DNA of 64,000 nucleotides from Klebsiella pneumoniae (GTDB lineage: Bacteria > Pseudomonadota > Gammaproteobacteria > Eutrophobiales > Eutrophobiaceae), in the NCBI GenBank assembly GCA_945878555.1, contig CAMDWI010000004.1, positions 1-64,000 on the forward strand, in the 5' to 3' direction. The notes beneath the pieces are model-generated. The model was not told the origin of the DNA. It made no database searches and saw nothing but the letters and a program-made list of their open reading frames with translations. Shown one piece after another: positions 37,401 to 47,933 of this stretch (positions within the stretch are counted from its first letter, which is position 1; each line of letters begins with the position of its first letter). Both the position numbers and the translations under genes were made by a program.

Positions 37401-39197
37401 ATGAATAAAAATAACAAAACATATTTGTCAGTCGTAGCCACTTCACGCAATGATGATCATGGTGGAGACCCACTAACGCGCACCCAAATCTTTATTGATT
37501 GTCTTGCAAAACAATGTGAAAGATATCATCTCAATGCTGAATTGATTGTTGTAGACTGGAACCCCGTTTCTGATCGTCCTGGCCTTGCTGCTGTGCTGAC
37601 GGTTCCGTCTGACATGAAGTATTTCAGTGCACAGATCATAACAGTCCCGACAGTACTGCATGCGCGCATAAAATATTCCGAAAAACTGCCGCTGTTCCAG
37701 ATGATCGCAAAAAATGTTGGTATACGTCGGGCGAAAGGCAAGTTCGTTCTGGCTACAAATATTGATATTGTTTTCTCGGATGAGTTGATGCAGTACATAT
37801 CATTGCTGAAACTGGATCCATCCAGACAATACCGGGTAGATCGTTATGATATTAAAAGCGGATTGACAAAGGACATGTCGCTTGAGCAAACACTTGAATA
37901 TGCCTGGGCCAATCCTATCCGCACCAATCGTCGATATCGCCCCAGCCAGTTGGTGAAACATATATATGGTGATGAATTATTCAGGCGTTATTGTGAGCCT
38001 GCACCGGAATTTCGCGGGCAGTTAGATGGTGTAAATGTGATACAGGAAGATGGAGTATGGCAGATCCATCCAGAGCGGTCGGTAACAATGAGGCATCTGC
38101 ATACCAATGCTTGCGGCGATTTCACCCTGATATCGAAGGAGGGTTGGGAGGCAATACGTGGTTATCCGGAATTTGCAGCGTATTCGTTCAATATAGACAG
38201 TATGGGTGTGATTGCTGCACATTATGCTGGTTATACAGAGGTGGCTTTATTGCCACCCTGTGTATGCTTCCATATAGAACATAGCGTTGGTTCAGGCTGG
38301 ACTCCGGAGGGGGAGATCAAGCTTTTTGAGAGATTGCGCCAGGCAGAAATATTGAATCCGGAATGGCCTGTATTAACACCATTGGTTGATCAGATGCGAG
38401 AAAACAAACAGGCATTGGAATTTAATCATGCTGGATGGGGACTGGCAGATTTTGAACTTCCTGAACAACACATGGGTGACACATCTCCTGTAAGTCAGGA
38501 AAGATTGTTGGAATTGTCTGAAAAAGCGAGTATGTGCTCAGTAACGGCTATTCAGCCGATGTTTGACTTGGATCGTTTGACTTTGGCCCATGAGTTTAGG
38601 GAAAAAGCAAAAATCAAACTTCCCAATACCCAGAAAGCACATATATTTGTGCCTGATGCCAACGGTGAGTATACAAATGAATATTCAACTTCGCGAGATC
38701 TGGAGTTGCATAAACGCGTAAAGCTTGTGTATCAACTGGATAAATACCATTCAGAATATCCGTTACGGTTCAGGCCTTGCACAAGCCCTGGAAATATAGA
38801 CATTTATTCTATAGTTGCAATTGATACGCTACATAACAATATTATTTTTAAACTAGATAATAATTTCAGTCTGTCAGTCGATGGAACAGCCCGGCCGAAA
38901 GACATTGCAAGTTCAAATATTAACGCAACTATAAAACAGTCAGTAGTCGGAGTGTCTGTCGCCCCGAAACATGATTCTATATGGGGTAAGTTCTTTAAAT
39001 CAAACACGTTAAAAAAACATCCTCATAACTTGCCTGTTGAAACAAATCAACGATTAAAGATGAGTCAGTCACAGGAACCATTACGTATAACAAGCTCTGG
39101 GAAAGATCCATATCTTTATTTGCCACCAATAAATGGCAAGATCGGTTTTCCTGTGATTATTATTATCGATATTAAATTTACTGCGGAAGATATATAA
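37401..39197 (+). CDS. GT-A-type glycosyltransferase-like protein
   Basis: 598 residues. The first 300 look like a GT2/GT-A fold: YLSVVATSRNDDHGG at the N terminus, AELIVVDWNPVSDRPGL, NVGIRRAKGKFVLATNIDIVF (NID standing in for DxD), and a later HLHTNACGDFTLISKEGW. The remaining residues are less clear, with a possible helical linker (LLELSEKASMCS) and a beta-rich end. It has no membrane spans, so it acts in the cytoplasm on the growing glycan. Donor and linkage unknown. Confidence 0.65.
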   Translation: MNKNNKTYLSVVATSRNDDHGGDPLTRTQIFIDCLAKQCERYHLNAELIVVDWNPVSDRPGLAAVLTVPSDMKYFSAQIITVPTVLHARIKYSEKLPLFQMIAKNVGIRRAKGKFVLATNIDIVFSDELMQYISLLKLDPSRQYRVDRYDIKSGLTKDMSLEQTLEYAWANPIRTNRRYRPSQLVKHIYGDELFRRYCEPAPEFRGQLDGVNVIQEDGVWQIHPERSVTMRHLHTNACGDFTLISKEGWEAIRGYPEFAAYSFNIDSMGVIAAHYAGYTEVALLPPCVCFHIEHSVGSGWTPEGEIKLFERLRQAEILNPEWPVLTPLVDQMRENKQALEFNHAGWGLADFELPEQHMGDTSPVSQERLLELSEKASMCSVTAIQPMFDLDRLTLAHEFREKAKIKLPNTQKAHIFVPDANGEYTNEYSTSRDLELHKRVKLVYQLDKYHSEYPLRFRPCTSPGNIDIYSIVAIDTLHNNIIFKLDNNFSLSVDGTARPKDIASSNINATIKQSVVGVSVAPKHDSIWGKFFKSNTLKKHPHNLPVETNQRLKMSQSQEPLRITSSGKDPYLYLPPINGKIGFPVIIIIDIKFTAEDI

Positions 39198-39262
39198 AAG
39201 ATAGTCTTTATCAATTTTACATAACATACAACTTTCAGAATTATTTAAATGGAGCAACATCA

Positions 39263-40639
39263 ATGATTAATGATGTATCGGTGATAGGTCTAGGCAAACT
39301 GGGCGCTACGATGGCAGGATGTCTTGCCAGTCGCGGATTTAATGTAATTGGCGTTGATGTATCACAAAAAGCGGTGGATGCCATGAATTCAGGACACACT
39401 CCTGTCCAGGAAACTGGGCTGGATGAAATGATAGGCAAGTACAAGGATCGTATCAGGGCCACGCTCAGTCATGAAGATGCAATCCTGAATTCTGACATCA
39501 GTTTTGTAATCGTACCTACGCCAAGTGATGAACGAGGGGCGTTTTCAATCCAGTATGCAGCCTATGCATTTGAGGCAATAGGCAAGGCGTTGGCCAAACG
39601 AGACAGTTATCATACAGTAGTACTTACCAGTACCGTTTTGCCTGGGTCAACACGATACAGCCTGTTGCCTATACTTGAACAATATTCTGGCAAAAAATGC
39701 GGCAAGGACTTTGGCTTATGCTACAGCCCCGAGTTTATTGCGCTGGGCACGGTTATTCGTGATTACCTGAACCCTGATTTCTATCTGGTGGGTGAATTTG
39801 ATGAACGATCAGGGGCCGCGCTCGAATCCGTAAACTCGCGTGTGGCATTAAATCAAGCACCCTCAAAACGCATGAGCATTGAGAATGCCGAGCTGGCCAA
39901 GATTTCCGTAAACAGCTTTGTTACTCTCAAAATCAGTTATGCCAATATGCTGGCTGATCTATGCGAGCGCATTCCCGGAGGAGATGTTGATATTGTCAGC
40001 GATGCAATTGGCATGGACAAACGGATAGGTCGCCGGTATCTGACAGGTGGATTCGGTTATGGCGGCCCGTGTTTCCCAAGAGATAATGTAGCACTCAATT
40101 TTGTCGGTAAACATCTGGGTGCATCTACTCAATTACTTGAGATAAATGATGAATTCAACCGGAGTATCGCTCCACGCTTTGTTGATAGACTTGGACCTTA
40201 CCTGCATAAGGGTTCAACGGTCGCAGTACTCGGCCTGGCATACAAACCGCTTTCACATGTAATTGAAGAATCATCAGGTATTTATCTGTGCCGTGCCCTT
40301 GCTGACAGTGGCATGCGCGTAATTGGTTATGATCCACTCGCGAATGAGGGTGCCAGAACAGAACTGAAGGGGCATGCGTTGATTGCTGACACTATAACGT
40401 CCTGTTTGCAGGATGCAGAAACTGTGCTGGTAACTACCCCGGATGATATCTATAAATCACTCACCCCTGACGATTTTCTGGCAGGCAAACAATCTGTCAC
40501 TGTCGTGGATTTCTGGCGGTGTTTGCCACAGTCAGTCTGTACCGACCCCAGAATTTCCTACGTCCCAATGGGGCGTTGTCTTGATAATGCAACTGCTGTA
40601 GAAAACTTGCTTGGATTATGGAGAGGTGACAGGGAGTAG
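39263..40639 (+). CDS. UDP-glucose/GDP-mannose dehydrogenase family, divergent
   Basis: 458 residues with the three-domain layout of the family: NAD motif GLGKLGATM, VIVPTPSDE, lysine segment AELAKISVNSFVTLK, catalytic Cys270 in GYGGPCFPRDN, and VLGLAYKPLSHVIEESSG. It differs clearly from both dehydrogenases at 14427 and 15727, including GLGKLG in place of GLGYVG, and so likely uses another nucleotide sugar. The four-electron oxidation to a uronic acid is expected. GGAG eight bases before the ATG is a good ribosome-binding site. Confidence 0.83.
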   Translation: MINDVSVIGLGKLGATMAGCLASRGFNVIGVDVSQKAVDAMNSGHTPVQETGLDEMIGKYKDRIRATLSHEDAILNSDISFVIVPTPSDERGAFSIQYAAYAFEAIGKALAKRDSYHTVVLTSTVLPGSTRYSLLPILEQYSGKKCGKDFGLCYSPEFIALGTVIRDYLNPDFYLVGEFDERSGAALESVNSRVALNQAPSKRMSIENAELAKISVNSFVTLKISYANMLADLCERIPGGDVDIVSDAIGMDKRIGRRYLTGGFGYGGPCFPRDNVALNFVGKHLGASTQLLEINDEFNRSIAPRFVDRLGPYLHKGSTVAVLGLAYKPLSHVIEESSGIYLCRALADSGMRVIGYDPLANEGARTELKGHALIADTITSCLQDAETVLVTTPDDIYKSLTPDDFLAGKQSVTVVDFWRCLPQSVCTDPRISYVPMGRCLDNATAVENLLGLWRGDRE

Positions 40640-40659
40640 TTGATTATTAAATATAGTTT

Positions 40660-42213
40660 ATGAATATATTATTCGTATTGTACGGAGGATTTAATACCAA
40701 TACGGCCAATCCTTTGGTGTTGTATGCGCGGGAATTACACAAGCTTGGGCATAGTTGTGTCATTGCAGTCCCTACAGGGCTGGATGCTATTAACCAGCAT
40801 GAAAACATCAATTTCAAACCTGCCAGATATGAAGATGTAGTATCAGCACCTGATTCCATGTTTCCCGATGGTCGCCGCGCTGATGTTATTCATGCCTGCA
40901 CACCCCGGGATATTGTTCGTTTGTTCCTGACAGCTTACTTGTCAAGATACCCGACCCCACTGGTATTTTATCTGGAGGATAATGAGTCCTGGATTTCACA
41001 AAATACACTTGGATTGAGTGATGAATTGCTTGTTCAGAATATAAAAGAGGATATTACTGCAAGACTATCAAAAATGCTTTCGCACCCGTTTCATGTTGAC
41101 TATTTTGTCGGTTTGGCCGATGCGGTTGCAGTTATCCAGGAAAAGATGAAAGTCATGGTGCCTCCCTGGGTCTATTGCGAAACCATCATGATCGGGTTAG
41201 ATATTGAACTTTTTTCGCCGAGATTGCGGGATCCGGAGTTAGGTAAAAAATACGGCATAACCAATGGTGAAAAGGTAATCGTCTATCATGGTGGCATGAA
41301 TAAATTTACCAGGCCAGAAATCAGAAATCTCTGTGAGGCAGTCGGTTTGATCAATAGCAGGGGTGTGCCTTGCAAACTGTTACGCTGTGGGCCGAATGCC
41401 CTTGATTTTCTGGCTGAAGTTTCACCATTATCCGCTGCAGCCACACTCGACCTTGGAGTGTTACCTAAATCCGAATTGCCGGACTTGCTCGCATTGGCTG
41501 ACGTGCTAGTACAACCTGGACAATGTAACGAATTCGAGGAATACAGATTGCCCGGGAAAGTACCTGAATTTCTTGCGATGGGAATTCCTGTTGTATTACC
41601 TGATGTAAACATTTCGTATTTATTCAGGGATGGAGTAGATGCCGTAATTCTTCAATCCGGGACAGCGTTGGAGATCGCAGATAAATGTATGGATCTGTTT
41701 TTAAAACCGCAAAAGGCAGCAGAAATTGGAAGTGCTGGCCGAAAGATTGCTGAACAATACTTTGACGTACGTAATCAAGCCCGCTTGCTTGAGCAACTAT
41801 ATATCAAGGCTAGCAGATATTTTGATGAGTCAGTAACCCGGCAGGTATGGTCTGCCAATGATTATAATGTCCCTGTTTCTTCATTGCTTGTGAAGAAATT
41901 GAAATTGCTGGCATCGCAAGTAAATCATAATTCGCAAATTAATCCAGTAAAAATGCTTGACAGTTATGCCGACCTTATTGACACCATGGAACGCAGGGTC
42001 ACCGGACTCGAAACAGTCATTGTTCAAAACAGACTAAATATCAAGGATCTGGAAAATACCATTTCTAAACTTCATAAAGCGATAGCAGTTCTTGAGGATG
42101 TGATCCTGAAACATCAGGAAGAAATTAATAGATTACTCACTTCCACGAGTTGGCGTATTACAAAGCCGTTTCGCGACATGGTTAACTTTATACACCGGAT
42201 TATCCGGAGATGA
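40660..42213 (+). CDS. GT4-like glycosyltransferase with C-terminal coiled coil
   Basis: 517 residues. The GT-B part covers residues 1-380: HKLGHSCVIAVPT early, VIVYHGGMNKF, then VLPKSELPDLLALADVLVQPG and FEEYRLPGKVPEFLAMGIPVVLPDV (the donor-binding EX7E-like region). Residues about 440-500 form a coiled coil (RVTGLETVIVQNRLNIKDL) ending in SWRITKPFRDM, a tail seen on many polysaccharide glycosyltransferases and thought to place them at the membrane or in a complex. Soluble cytoplasmic enzyme; donor unknown. Confidence 0.8.
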   Translation: MNILFVLYGGFNTNTANPLVLYARELHKLGHSCVIAVPTGLDAINQHENINFKPARYEDVVSAPDSMFPDGRRADVIHACTPRDIVRLFLTAYLSRYPTPLVFYLEDNESWISQNTLGLSDELLVQNIKEDITARLSKMLSHPFHVDYFVGLADAVAVIQEKMKVMVPPWVYCETIMIGLDIELFSPRLRDPELGKKYGITNGEKVIVYHGGMNKFTRPEIRNLCEAVGLINSRGVPCKLLRCGPNALDFLAEVSPLSAAATLDLGVLPKSELPDLLALADVLVQPGQCNEFEEYRLPGKVPEFLAMGIPVVLPDVNISYLFRDGVDAVILQSGTALEIADKCMDLFLKPQKAAEIGSAGRKIAEQYFDVRNQARLLEQLYIKASRYFDESVTRQVWSANDYNVPVSSLLVKKLKLLASQVNHNSQINPVKMLDSYADLIDTMERRVTGLETVIVQNRLNIKDLENTISKLHKAIAVLEDVILKHQEEINRLLTSTSWRITKPFRDMVNFIHRIIRR

Positions 42214-42228
42214 TTGGTTTTTAATCAG

Positions 42229-42249
42229 AAGTCTGTATGAAGCAGACTT
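42229..42249 (+). other. Intergenic stem-loop
   Basis: AAGTCTG and CAGACTT form a perfect seven-pair stem with a seven-base loop in the 87-bp gap between two glycosyltransferase genes. No U-tract follows. It may only stabilise or segment the mRNA. Confidence 0.35.
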
Positions 42250-42300
42250 ATCCCTGTTATTGCAATTTCTTTCATACCTGTAACAAAACTTACGTTTAAG

Positions 42301-45300
42301 ATGGACAAATCAGCCAAAATTCCAGCCACAAAATTGTCTGACCAGAGACATCTTGATGTAATGGGAGTACTCGGGGCTATGGTCGCCGATGCGGGCAGCA
42401 GTCATCCATCAGTAGTTGTATTTTTTCATGATGGACTGGTAGACCAGAACATAATACGTCAAATAACCGAATTACCCGTAGTTGCAGAGTTATTACTGCC
42501 GAGAGATACACAGCTGCCTGACAATATCCGGAATCTTAAAAAGGTAAGAGTCCTTCATAAAGAAATATTTTCAGGTAACGGACTGTATAAAGAAATCAGA
42601 AAGATGCTTGTTGTAGGTAATAAGTCAGATGTCAAACTAAGGGACATGGTGGATTTGCTGAGAGCAGGAATACGTAGTCTCTCCTTTGTCGGTGCCGAGA
42701 CGGGCGGGGGGGTGCTATCAGGAAATATTTATTTATTGCTGGCACAACGGGTTATGGCGGCCTGTTATTACAGATCCATATCTGCCGTGCAAGCATGGGT
42801 TGCCAGTGGAAGACTGGATTTGTTCAAATTGTTCTGGTTGCTATGCACAGGTCAAATGCGACCTGCATTTAATCTACTTCTTCCATATTACAGACATTAT
42901 GTCCCGTTACGTATAAAAATGATGCTCCCTGAGCGGTTGCGCCAGAGGGTTATGGACAATTTGCTTGTTAGCAAACCTGTTACTGATTCAATAAGCTCCG
43001 CTATCTATTACAACGCGCTTATTAACCAGGATAAAATACAATCGCTAACCATACTCTATGTTATCAATCATGTGGACAAATCCACGCAGCGTTACAGGGT
43101 ATTCAATTATGCTGCCGAACTGGCAAAAAAAGGATTTTCTTCTAGGATAGTTACTGAAGACAAGCTGGTGGTGAGAGACTTAGCTGATGTTGATATTGTG
43201 GTTTTTAACAGGATTTGCTGGAGCCCGCGTCTGGAAGAACACTTCGAGATCTTGAAGCAAAAGCGGATCCCGACCATATTTGATGTCGATGATTTAATCT
43301 TTAATCCAGAACAACACACATTACTACGTGGTATTGAATCAAGAGAACCGGAAGCAAGGGCTGCGTTTCTTGATGGTATGCACCGCTGGCGCAAGACACT
43401 TCTGGAGTGTGACTATGCAACTGTGTCAACATTTCCACTAAGAAGAGAAGTCGAGAAGCTTGGTAAGCCAGCGTACGTGCTTCCGAATACGTTAAGCAAG
43501 GAACTGATGGTTCAGGCGGGGAAAGCAAAAGCTGAAATTCCACACAACAAGGAATATGTTGAGATAGGATATTTCAGTGGAACACGCACACATGAGATAG
43601 ATTTTGCTGTTTGCAAGTCGGCCCTGTTTAAGGTCCTGGCAGAACATCCCTCAGCTCGTCTGCATATTATTGGCGAACTTGAAAATACAATTGAATTCAC
43701 CCGATTTGGGTCGCAATTCATTCGACATCCCCTGTTACATTACGATGTGATGCTGGATTTGTTGTCGACTATGGATATTGCTATTGCGCCACTCGAACTG
43801 AACAATCTGTTCACGGATTGTAAAAGTGAACTCAAGGCATTCGAACCTGCATTATTCTCGATTCCATGTATAGCCTCACCAACCGCCAGCTTCGCTTCTG
43901 TAATCGAACATGGAGTGAATGGGATGCTTGCTGCCAGCAGTGAGGACTGGCAGAAATCACTGGCAGACCTGATAGTTAACAAGGCGTTGCGCGCGCAACT
44001 AGGCCAGGAAGCACACAGGACATTCATGCGGCGACATTCCGCAGAAATTGCTGTGCGTGAAGCTGTGAGTGTCTATATCGCCGCAGCCAGAGGTATTGTC
44101 CCACGCAATACAGTATCCAGAAGCTATAGCAAACTGCATTCCAAACAGCCAGTGATTTCAGTGATTGCAATACTCTATAACAAGGCAAAGGAAGTCAGAT
44201 ACTTTCTGGAATCATTGAGACGTCAGGATATACAGGAAAAATACGAGATTATATTAATTGATGATGCATCACCGGACAGATCTGTAGAGACTGTGGAGGA
44301 TTATCTCTACTGGAAACAGTATTATTCAGATGACAAGATGGATGTTGTCATTCTGAAAAATCATGACAATCTTGGTAATTGTGCCTCGCGTAATCTGGGG
44401 ATAGCACATGCCCGGTCTGAAATCCTTCTGATTGTCGATGCTGATTGTGTGTTCAATCCCGGTTTTCTTTCAAGTCATGTTGCTGCACATCAAACAGGTT
44501 ATTGTGATGTCGCAGTCGGACCACGGGGGATAGAGACAGGTGAAGAAGATCCATTCTCCTGTCTTGGCCGCCTCGAGCTTGACCTGCCACAGGTGCAGAA
44601 AGAGAGCAGGTTGCAGGATCCGATCAATCTGGACTCATTTGTCAATTGTGTAACACGAAATTTCTCCATAAAACGTCCTCTGATTAATGGACTATTGTTT
44701 GATGAGGCATTTACGTATAACGCTTCACCGCAATCCGGGTTCGGTTGGGAAGACGTTGAACTAGGATGTCGCCTCTATGAGGCCGGCGCACGCATCTGGT
44801 ATCTGGCAGATACGATCTCACTGCATGTAACACATCCATCCGGGAACAGCGAAAAGACCAAACCATTGCGATCCCTGCGTAATTTCCGCAGGTTGCATGA
44901 AAAACACCCTGTTTTAATGCTGGAGGCACGTCAATGGACATTACGTACGTACAAGGCAATTCTTAATTGGGCAAGAACTACAGGTGCAGAACTTGATAAC
45001 AATATTGATTTTGAGTTTCTTGAACAAAAGTTCAGCCCGATTGCCGGTGCCCCCATCATTTCCATGCCGACCAGGCCATTACGAGTTTTAACTCACCGTT
45101 GGCATATTTCACATCAGTATGAGTTATATCGCCTGGGGCATCAGTTTGATCTGGTGACAGGTGCAGGGACCAGAATGTGCGACGCATGGGATTGGGAAGT
45201 AAGAAAAATGCCTGCCAATACCAGGATGGTTCCATATGAAAAAATCGATCCGCGTAATTACGATTTAATGATTCTCCATTTCGACGAGAATATACTGCAT

Positions 45301-46125
45301 CCGGAGCGTTGTAATAATAAAGTACCTGCCGACTGGGGCAAAACCTTTCTCTCCCTGCTCGGATTCAGAAACCAGATCCCTGCTATTGCAGTCTGTCATG
45401 GAACCCCACAGTTTTTCGGCCAGTATGACATCAACTACAGTGGCAGCGATCTTGAGGCTGTAGACGAGATTTCCAGAAATGAAATAGTTAATCTTCTGGG
45501 AGATATAACGGTAGTATGTAACTCACATCAAGCCCAGGATGAGTGGGGTTTTGCAAACTCCCGGGTCATCTGGCACGGATTCTCACCCCATGACTTCCCT
45601 GCCGGAAGACATGATCGTCTATTGGGTGGTATGCTCGAAAGAGCGATGTTAAACCGGCCTCATTATAACGGATATTTTATCTACAAGGCCGTAAAAGAAA
45701 AACTGGGTGATCAGGTGGATTTTTCACATCTGGCTGTTCCTCCGCCCCCAGAGAATATAAGTAAAGGAAATGTCTGGGCCACGATAAAATTCCAGAATTA
45801 TGTTCGTGAACTGGGCAGATTTGCGATCTACTTCAATCCGACCAAAAGATCGCCCATGCCCAGATTGCGTGGTGAGGCCATGTTAACCGGAGCTGTCAGT
45901 ATCAGTTTGCAGAATCATGATGTAGACAGGTTTATAAGCAACGGGGTCAATGGATATTACAGTGCTGAACCAGAGCAACTCGCAGACTACATACTATATC
46001 TGGCTAAAAATCCACATATACGTGAAAAAACAGGTATTGCATCACGATTGCTTGCCATGGATATCTTCAATCATGACCGTTACCTGGCGGAGTGGACATC
46101 TCTCATCAAGCAAATCATGGGATAA
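42301..46125 (+). CDS. 1274-residue fusion of three glycosyltransferase domains
   Basis: Four parts are visible. Residues 1-240 are of unclear type. Residues about 250-590 are a GT-B domain (TQRYRVFNYAAELAKKG, TIFDVDDLIFNP, IGYFSGTRTHEIDF, DCKSELKAFEPALF) that aligns with the separate protein at 59759. Residues about 620-880 are a GT2 domain (ISVIAILYNKAKEV, LIDDASPDRSVE, IVDADCVFNPGF, and GFGWEDVELGCRLYEAG with the ED motif). Residues about 930-1274 are a second GT-B-like domain (PLRVLTHRWHISHQYEL, IAVCHGTPQFFGQYD, FNPTKRSPMPRLRGEAM). Such fusions can add two or three sugars in sequence. No membrane span or frameshift is seen. Sugar specificity unknown. Confidence 0.82.
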   Translation: MDKSAKIPATKLSDQRHLDVMGVLGAMVADAGSSHPSVVVFFHDGLVDQNIIRQITELPVVAELLLPRDTQLPDNIRNLKKVRVLHKEIFSGNGLYKEIRKMLVVGNKSDVKLRDMVDLLRAGIRSLSFVGAETGGGVLSGNIYLLLAQRVMAACYYRSISAVQAWVASGRLDLFKLFWLLCTGQMRPAFNLLLPYYRHYVPLRIKMMLPERLRQRVMDNLLVSKPVTDSISSAIYYNALINQDKIQSLTILYVINHVDKSTQRYRVFNYAAELAKKGFSSRIVTEDKLVVRDLADVDIVVFNRICWSPRLEEHFEILKQKRIPTIFDVDDLIFNPEQHTLLRGIESREPEARAAFLDGMHRWRKTLLECDYATVSTFPLRREVEKLGKPAYVLPNTLSKELMVQAGKAKAEIPHNKEYVEIGYFSGTRTHEIDFAVCKSALFKVLAEHPSARLHIIGELENTIEFTRFGSQFIRHPLLHYDVMLDLLSTMDIAIAPLELNNLFTDCKSELKAFEPALFSIPCIASPTASFASVIEHGVNGMLAASSEDWQKSLADLIVNKALRAQLGQEAHRTFMRRHSAEIAVREAVSVYIAAARGIVPRNTVSRSYSKLHSKQPVISVIAILYNKAKEVRYFLESLRRQDIQEKYEIILIDDASPDRSVETVEDYLYWKQYYSDDKMDVVILKNHDNLGNCASRNLGIAHARSEILLIVDADCVFNPGFLSSHVAAHQTGYCDVAVGPRGIETGEEDPFSCLGRLELDLPQVQKESRLQDPINLDSFVNCVTRNFSIKRPLINGLLFDEAFTYNASPQSGFGWEDVELGCRLYEAGARIWYLADTISLHVTHPSGNSEKTKPLRSLRNFRRLHEKHPVLMLEARQWTLRTYKAILNWARTTGAELDNNIDFEFLEQKFSPIAGAPIISMPTRPLRVLTHRWHISHQYELYRLGHQFDLVTGAGTRMCDAWDWEVRKMPANTRMVPYEKIDPRNYDLMILHFDENILHPERCNNKVPADWGKTFLSLLGFRNQIPAIAVCHGTPQFFGQYDINYSGSDLEAVDEISRNEIVNLLGDITVVCNSHQAQDEWGFANSRVIWHGFSPHDFPAGRHDRLLGGMLERAMLNRPHYNGYFIYKAVKEKLGDQVDFSHLAVPPPPENISKGNVWATIKFQNYVRELGRFAIYFNPTKRSPMPRLRGEAMLTGAVSISLQNHDVDRFISNGVNGYYSAEPEQLADYILYLAKNPHIREKTGIASRLLAMDIFNHDRYLAEWTSLIKQIMG

Positions 46126-46159
46126 AGCAGGATGAATGACTCACTGGGCAGAGGTTAAA

Positions 46160-47029
46160 ATGAAGAATCTTGGATTACTGTCTCGTCTGTTTTCCCGCGT
46201 TGAAAATATGACAAATAAGCAGTCGAGGAAAGAAGATCTGTTATATGGCCTGGTACTTCCATCCTTGACGGGAGTTGAAATCGGCCCGCTTGACAAACCT
46301 ATCATATTACGGAGCGAGTCTAAAATACTTTATGCCGATCATGCTGATACTGAGTCCTTAAGAAAAAAATATGCCAACGATACATCAGTGAATGCCGATG
46401 CAATCCCCGGGATTGATATAATACTTGCTGGTAATAATCTGGCGGCATCCGCTGGCCATGATTCGCTTGATTACATCGTCGCATCACATGTGATCGAGCA
46501 TACACCTGACTTCATCGGCTTTTTACTCGACTGTGTCCACGCTCTACGAGAGGGTGGGGTTCTGTGTCTGGCGGTACCTGACTGTCGTTATACCTTTGAT
46601 GTCTTTCGTCGTCATACATTTCTGGAAGATGTCGAAATAGCCCATACATCAGTTGCCACACGCCCATCACTGGATCAGGTTATCGACCACGCCAAGAATA
46701 TTGTTGACCTTGATCAGGGATTGGCATGGGAAAACCGGCCTCTGGCACTGCAAAAGGCGCGTTTGAAACACTTGAGATCGAATATTCCCCGTTTAATTGA
46801 GATGCATCAGTCAGGACAGTATATGGACGTGCACTGCTGGGTATTTACCCCGGGTGCATTTTTACGACTGACGAATAAGGTTTGTCTGAAGTATAAAATA
46901 CCGTTGGGGATTAGACGGTTTGTCTCCACGCGTTACATGAAAAATGAGTTTCTGGTACAGCTGGTCAAGCTTTCCGATGACAGAGATATCGCTGCCAGTT
47001 GGCCCGATAATCTCCTGCAGGATAACTAA
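46160..47029 (+). CDS. SAM-dependent methyltransferase-like protein
   Basis: 289 residues from ATG 46160, chosen for the AGAGG sequence five bases upstream; ATG 46136 adds eight residues. SLTGVEIGPLDKPII stands where motif I is expected but lacks the glycine pattern. LDYIVASHVIEHTPDFIGFLLDCVHALREGGVLCLAVPDCRYTFD is a clear methyltransferase core. Proteins of this type occur in O-antigen loci next to multi-domain glycosyltransferases. It could be a methyltransferase with an altered SAM site. Confidence 0.7.
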   Translation: MKNLGLLSRLFSRVENMTNKQSRKEDLLYGLVLPSLTGVEIGPLDKPIILRSESKILYADHADTESLRKKYANDTSVNADAIPGIDIILAGNNLAASAGHDSLDYIVASHVIEHTPDFIGFLLDCVHALREGGVLCLAVPDCRYTFDVFRRHTFLEDVEIAHTSVATRPSLDQVIDHAKNIVDLDQGLAWENRPLALQKARLKHLRSNIPRLIEMHQSGQYMDVHCWVFTPGAFLRLTNKVCLKYKIPLGIRRFVSTRYMKNEFLVQLVKLSDDRDIAASWPDNLLQDN

Positions 47030-47168
47030 ACTCATGGATGGGCATCCGACGAATTACCAGATTGTAGTAGACTCATTATATATAGTTGATATGATAGTGA
47101 ACTGATCGCAATAAGATAAAATTTTAATTAAAACAATATGTTAAGTTCAGCCAAGACGAGATTTTAAT

Positions 47169-47918
47169 GTGATTCAGGACGAGTATAAAAAGTTGTATCA
47201 ACTCCAGGAATCATACTGGTGGTTCAGGGGTAAGGAATACCTTATCAGCAAACTAATGGACGCTCATTATCACCGTGGCGGGAAATTGCGTATCCTTGAT
47301 GTAGGTTGCGGAACCGGGTATTTAACAAAGACACTTTCCAGCTACGGAGATGCAACTGGCCTGGATATGGCGGATATAGCGCTTGAGTTTTGTAAAATGA
47401 ATGGAATCGCCCACGTTAGCAAGGGATCAATCAGTAGCATACCTTACCCGGATAAAGAGTTCGATCTTGTATGTGCGCTGGATGTACTCTATCACCAGGC
47501 AGTTGAAAATGACGAAGATGCTATACGTGAGTTGTATCGTGTACTGAAACCGGGTGGGCGGGTCATTATCACCACATCTGCCATGAAGTGTCTATTCGGA
47601 AAAAATGACATTGTTCAACATGGTGCACGCAGACATTCGAGACAGGAATTACTGGAAAAGTGCACCCGGGTCGGCCTTGTGCATGAGCAGTCGTCATATT
47701 ATACTGTCGCGTTTTTCCCACTGGTTTATATAGTCCGGAAATTACAGGACTTGAGAAATATCGGGCCAAAATCTGATATTGATGAAGGCATCAACCCACT
47801 GGTCAATGCCATATGCTTTTGGTGGTTCAGAATTGAAATTGATATGCTACGGTTTATTACCTATCCGTTTGGCGTACATTTATTTGGTACTTATCGCAGA
47901 CCGATTAATTCTATCTAG
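47169..47918 (+). CDS. Class I SAM-dependent methyltransferase
   Basis: 249 residues from a GTG start; the overlapping ATG at 47167 is stopped at once. Motif I ILDVGCGTGYLTKTL, GLDMADIALEFC, FDLVCALDVLYHQAVENDEDAIREL, and VLKPGGRVIITTSA. The N-terminal QESYWWFRGKEYLI matches the gene at 34537, marking them as one subfamily. A 139-bp A+T-rich gap precedes it, large for this operon, so an internal promoter is possible, though I find no convincing boxes. Confidence 0.8.
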   Translation: MIQDEYKKLYQLQESYWWFRGKEYLISKLMDAHYHRGGKLRILDVGCGTGYLTKTLSSYGDATGLDMADIALEFCKMNGIAHVSKGSISSIPYPDKEFDLVCALDVLYHQAVENDEDAIRELYRVLKPGGRVIITTSAMKCLFGKNDIVQHGARRHSRQELLEKCTRVGLVHEQSSYYTVAFFPLVYIVRKLQDLRNIGPKSDIDEGINPLVNAICFWWFRIEIDMLRFITYPFGVHLFGTYRRPINSI

Positions 47919-47933
47919 ACATTTAAGGACAAG

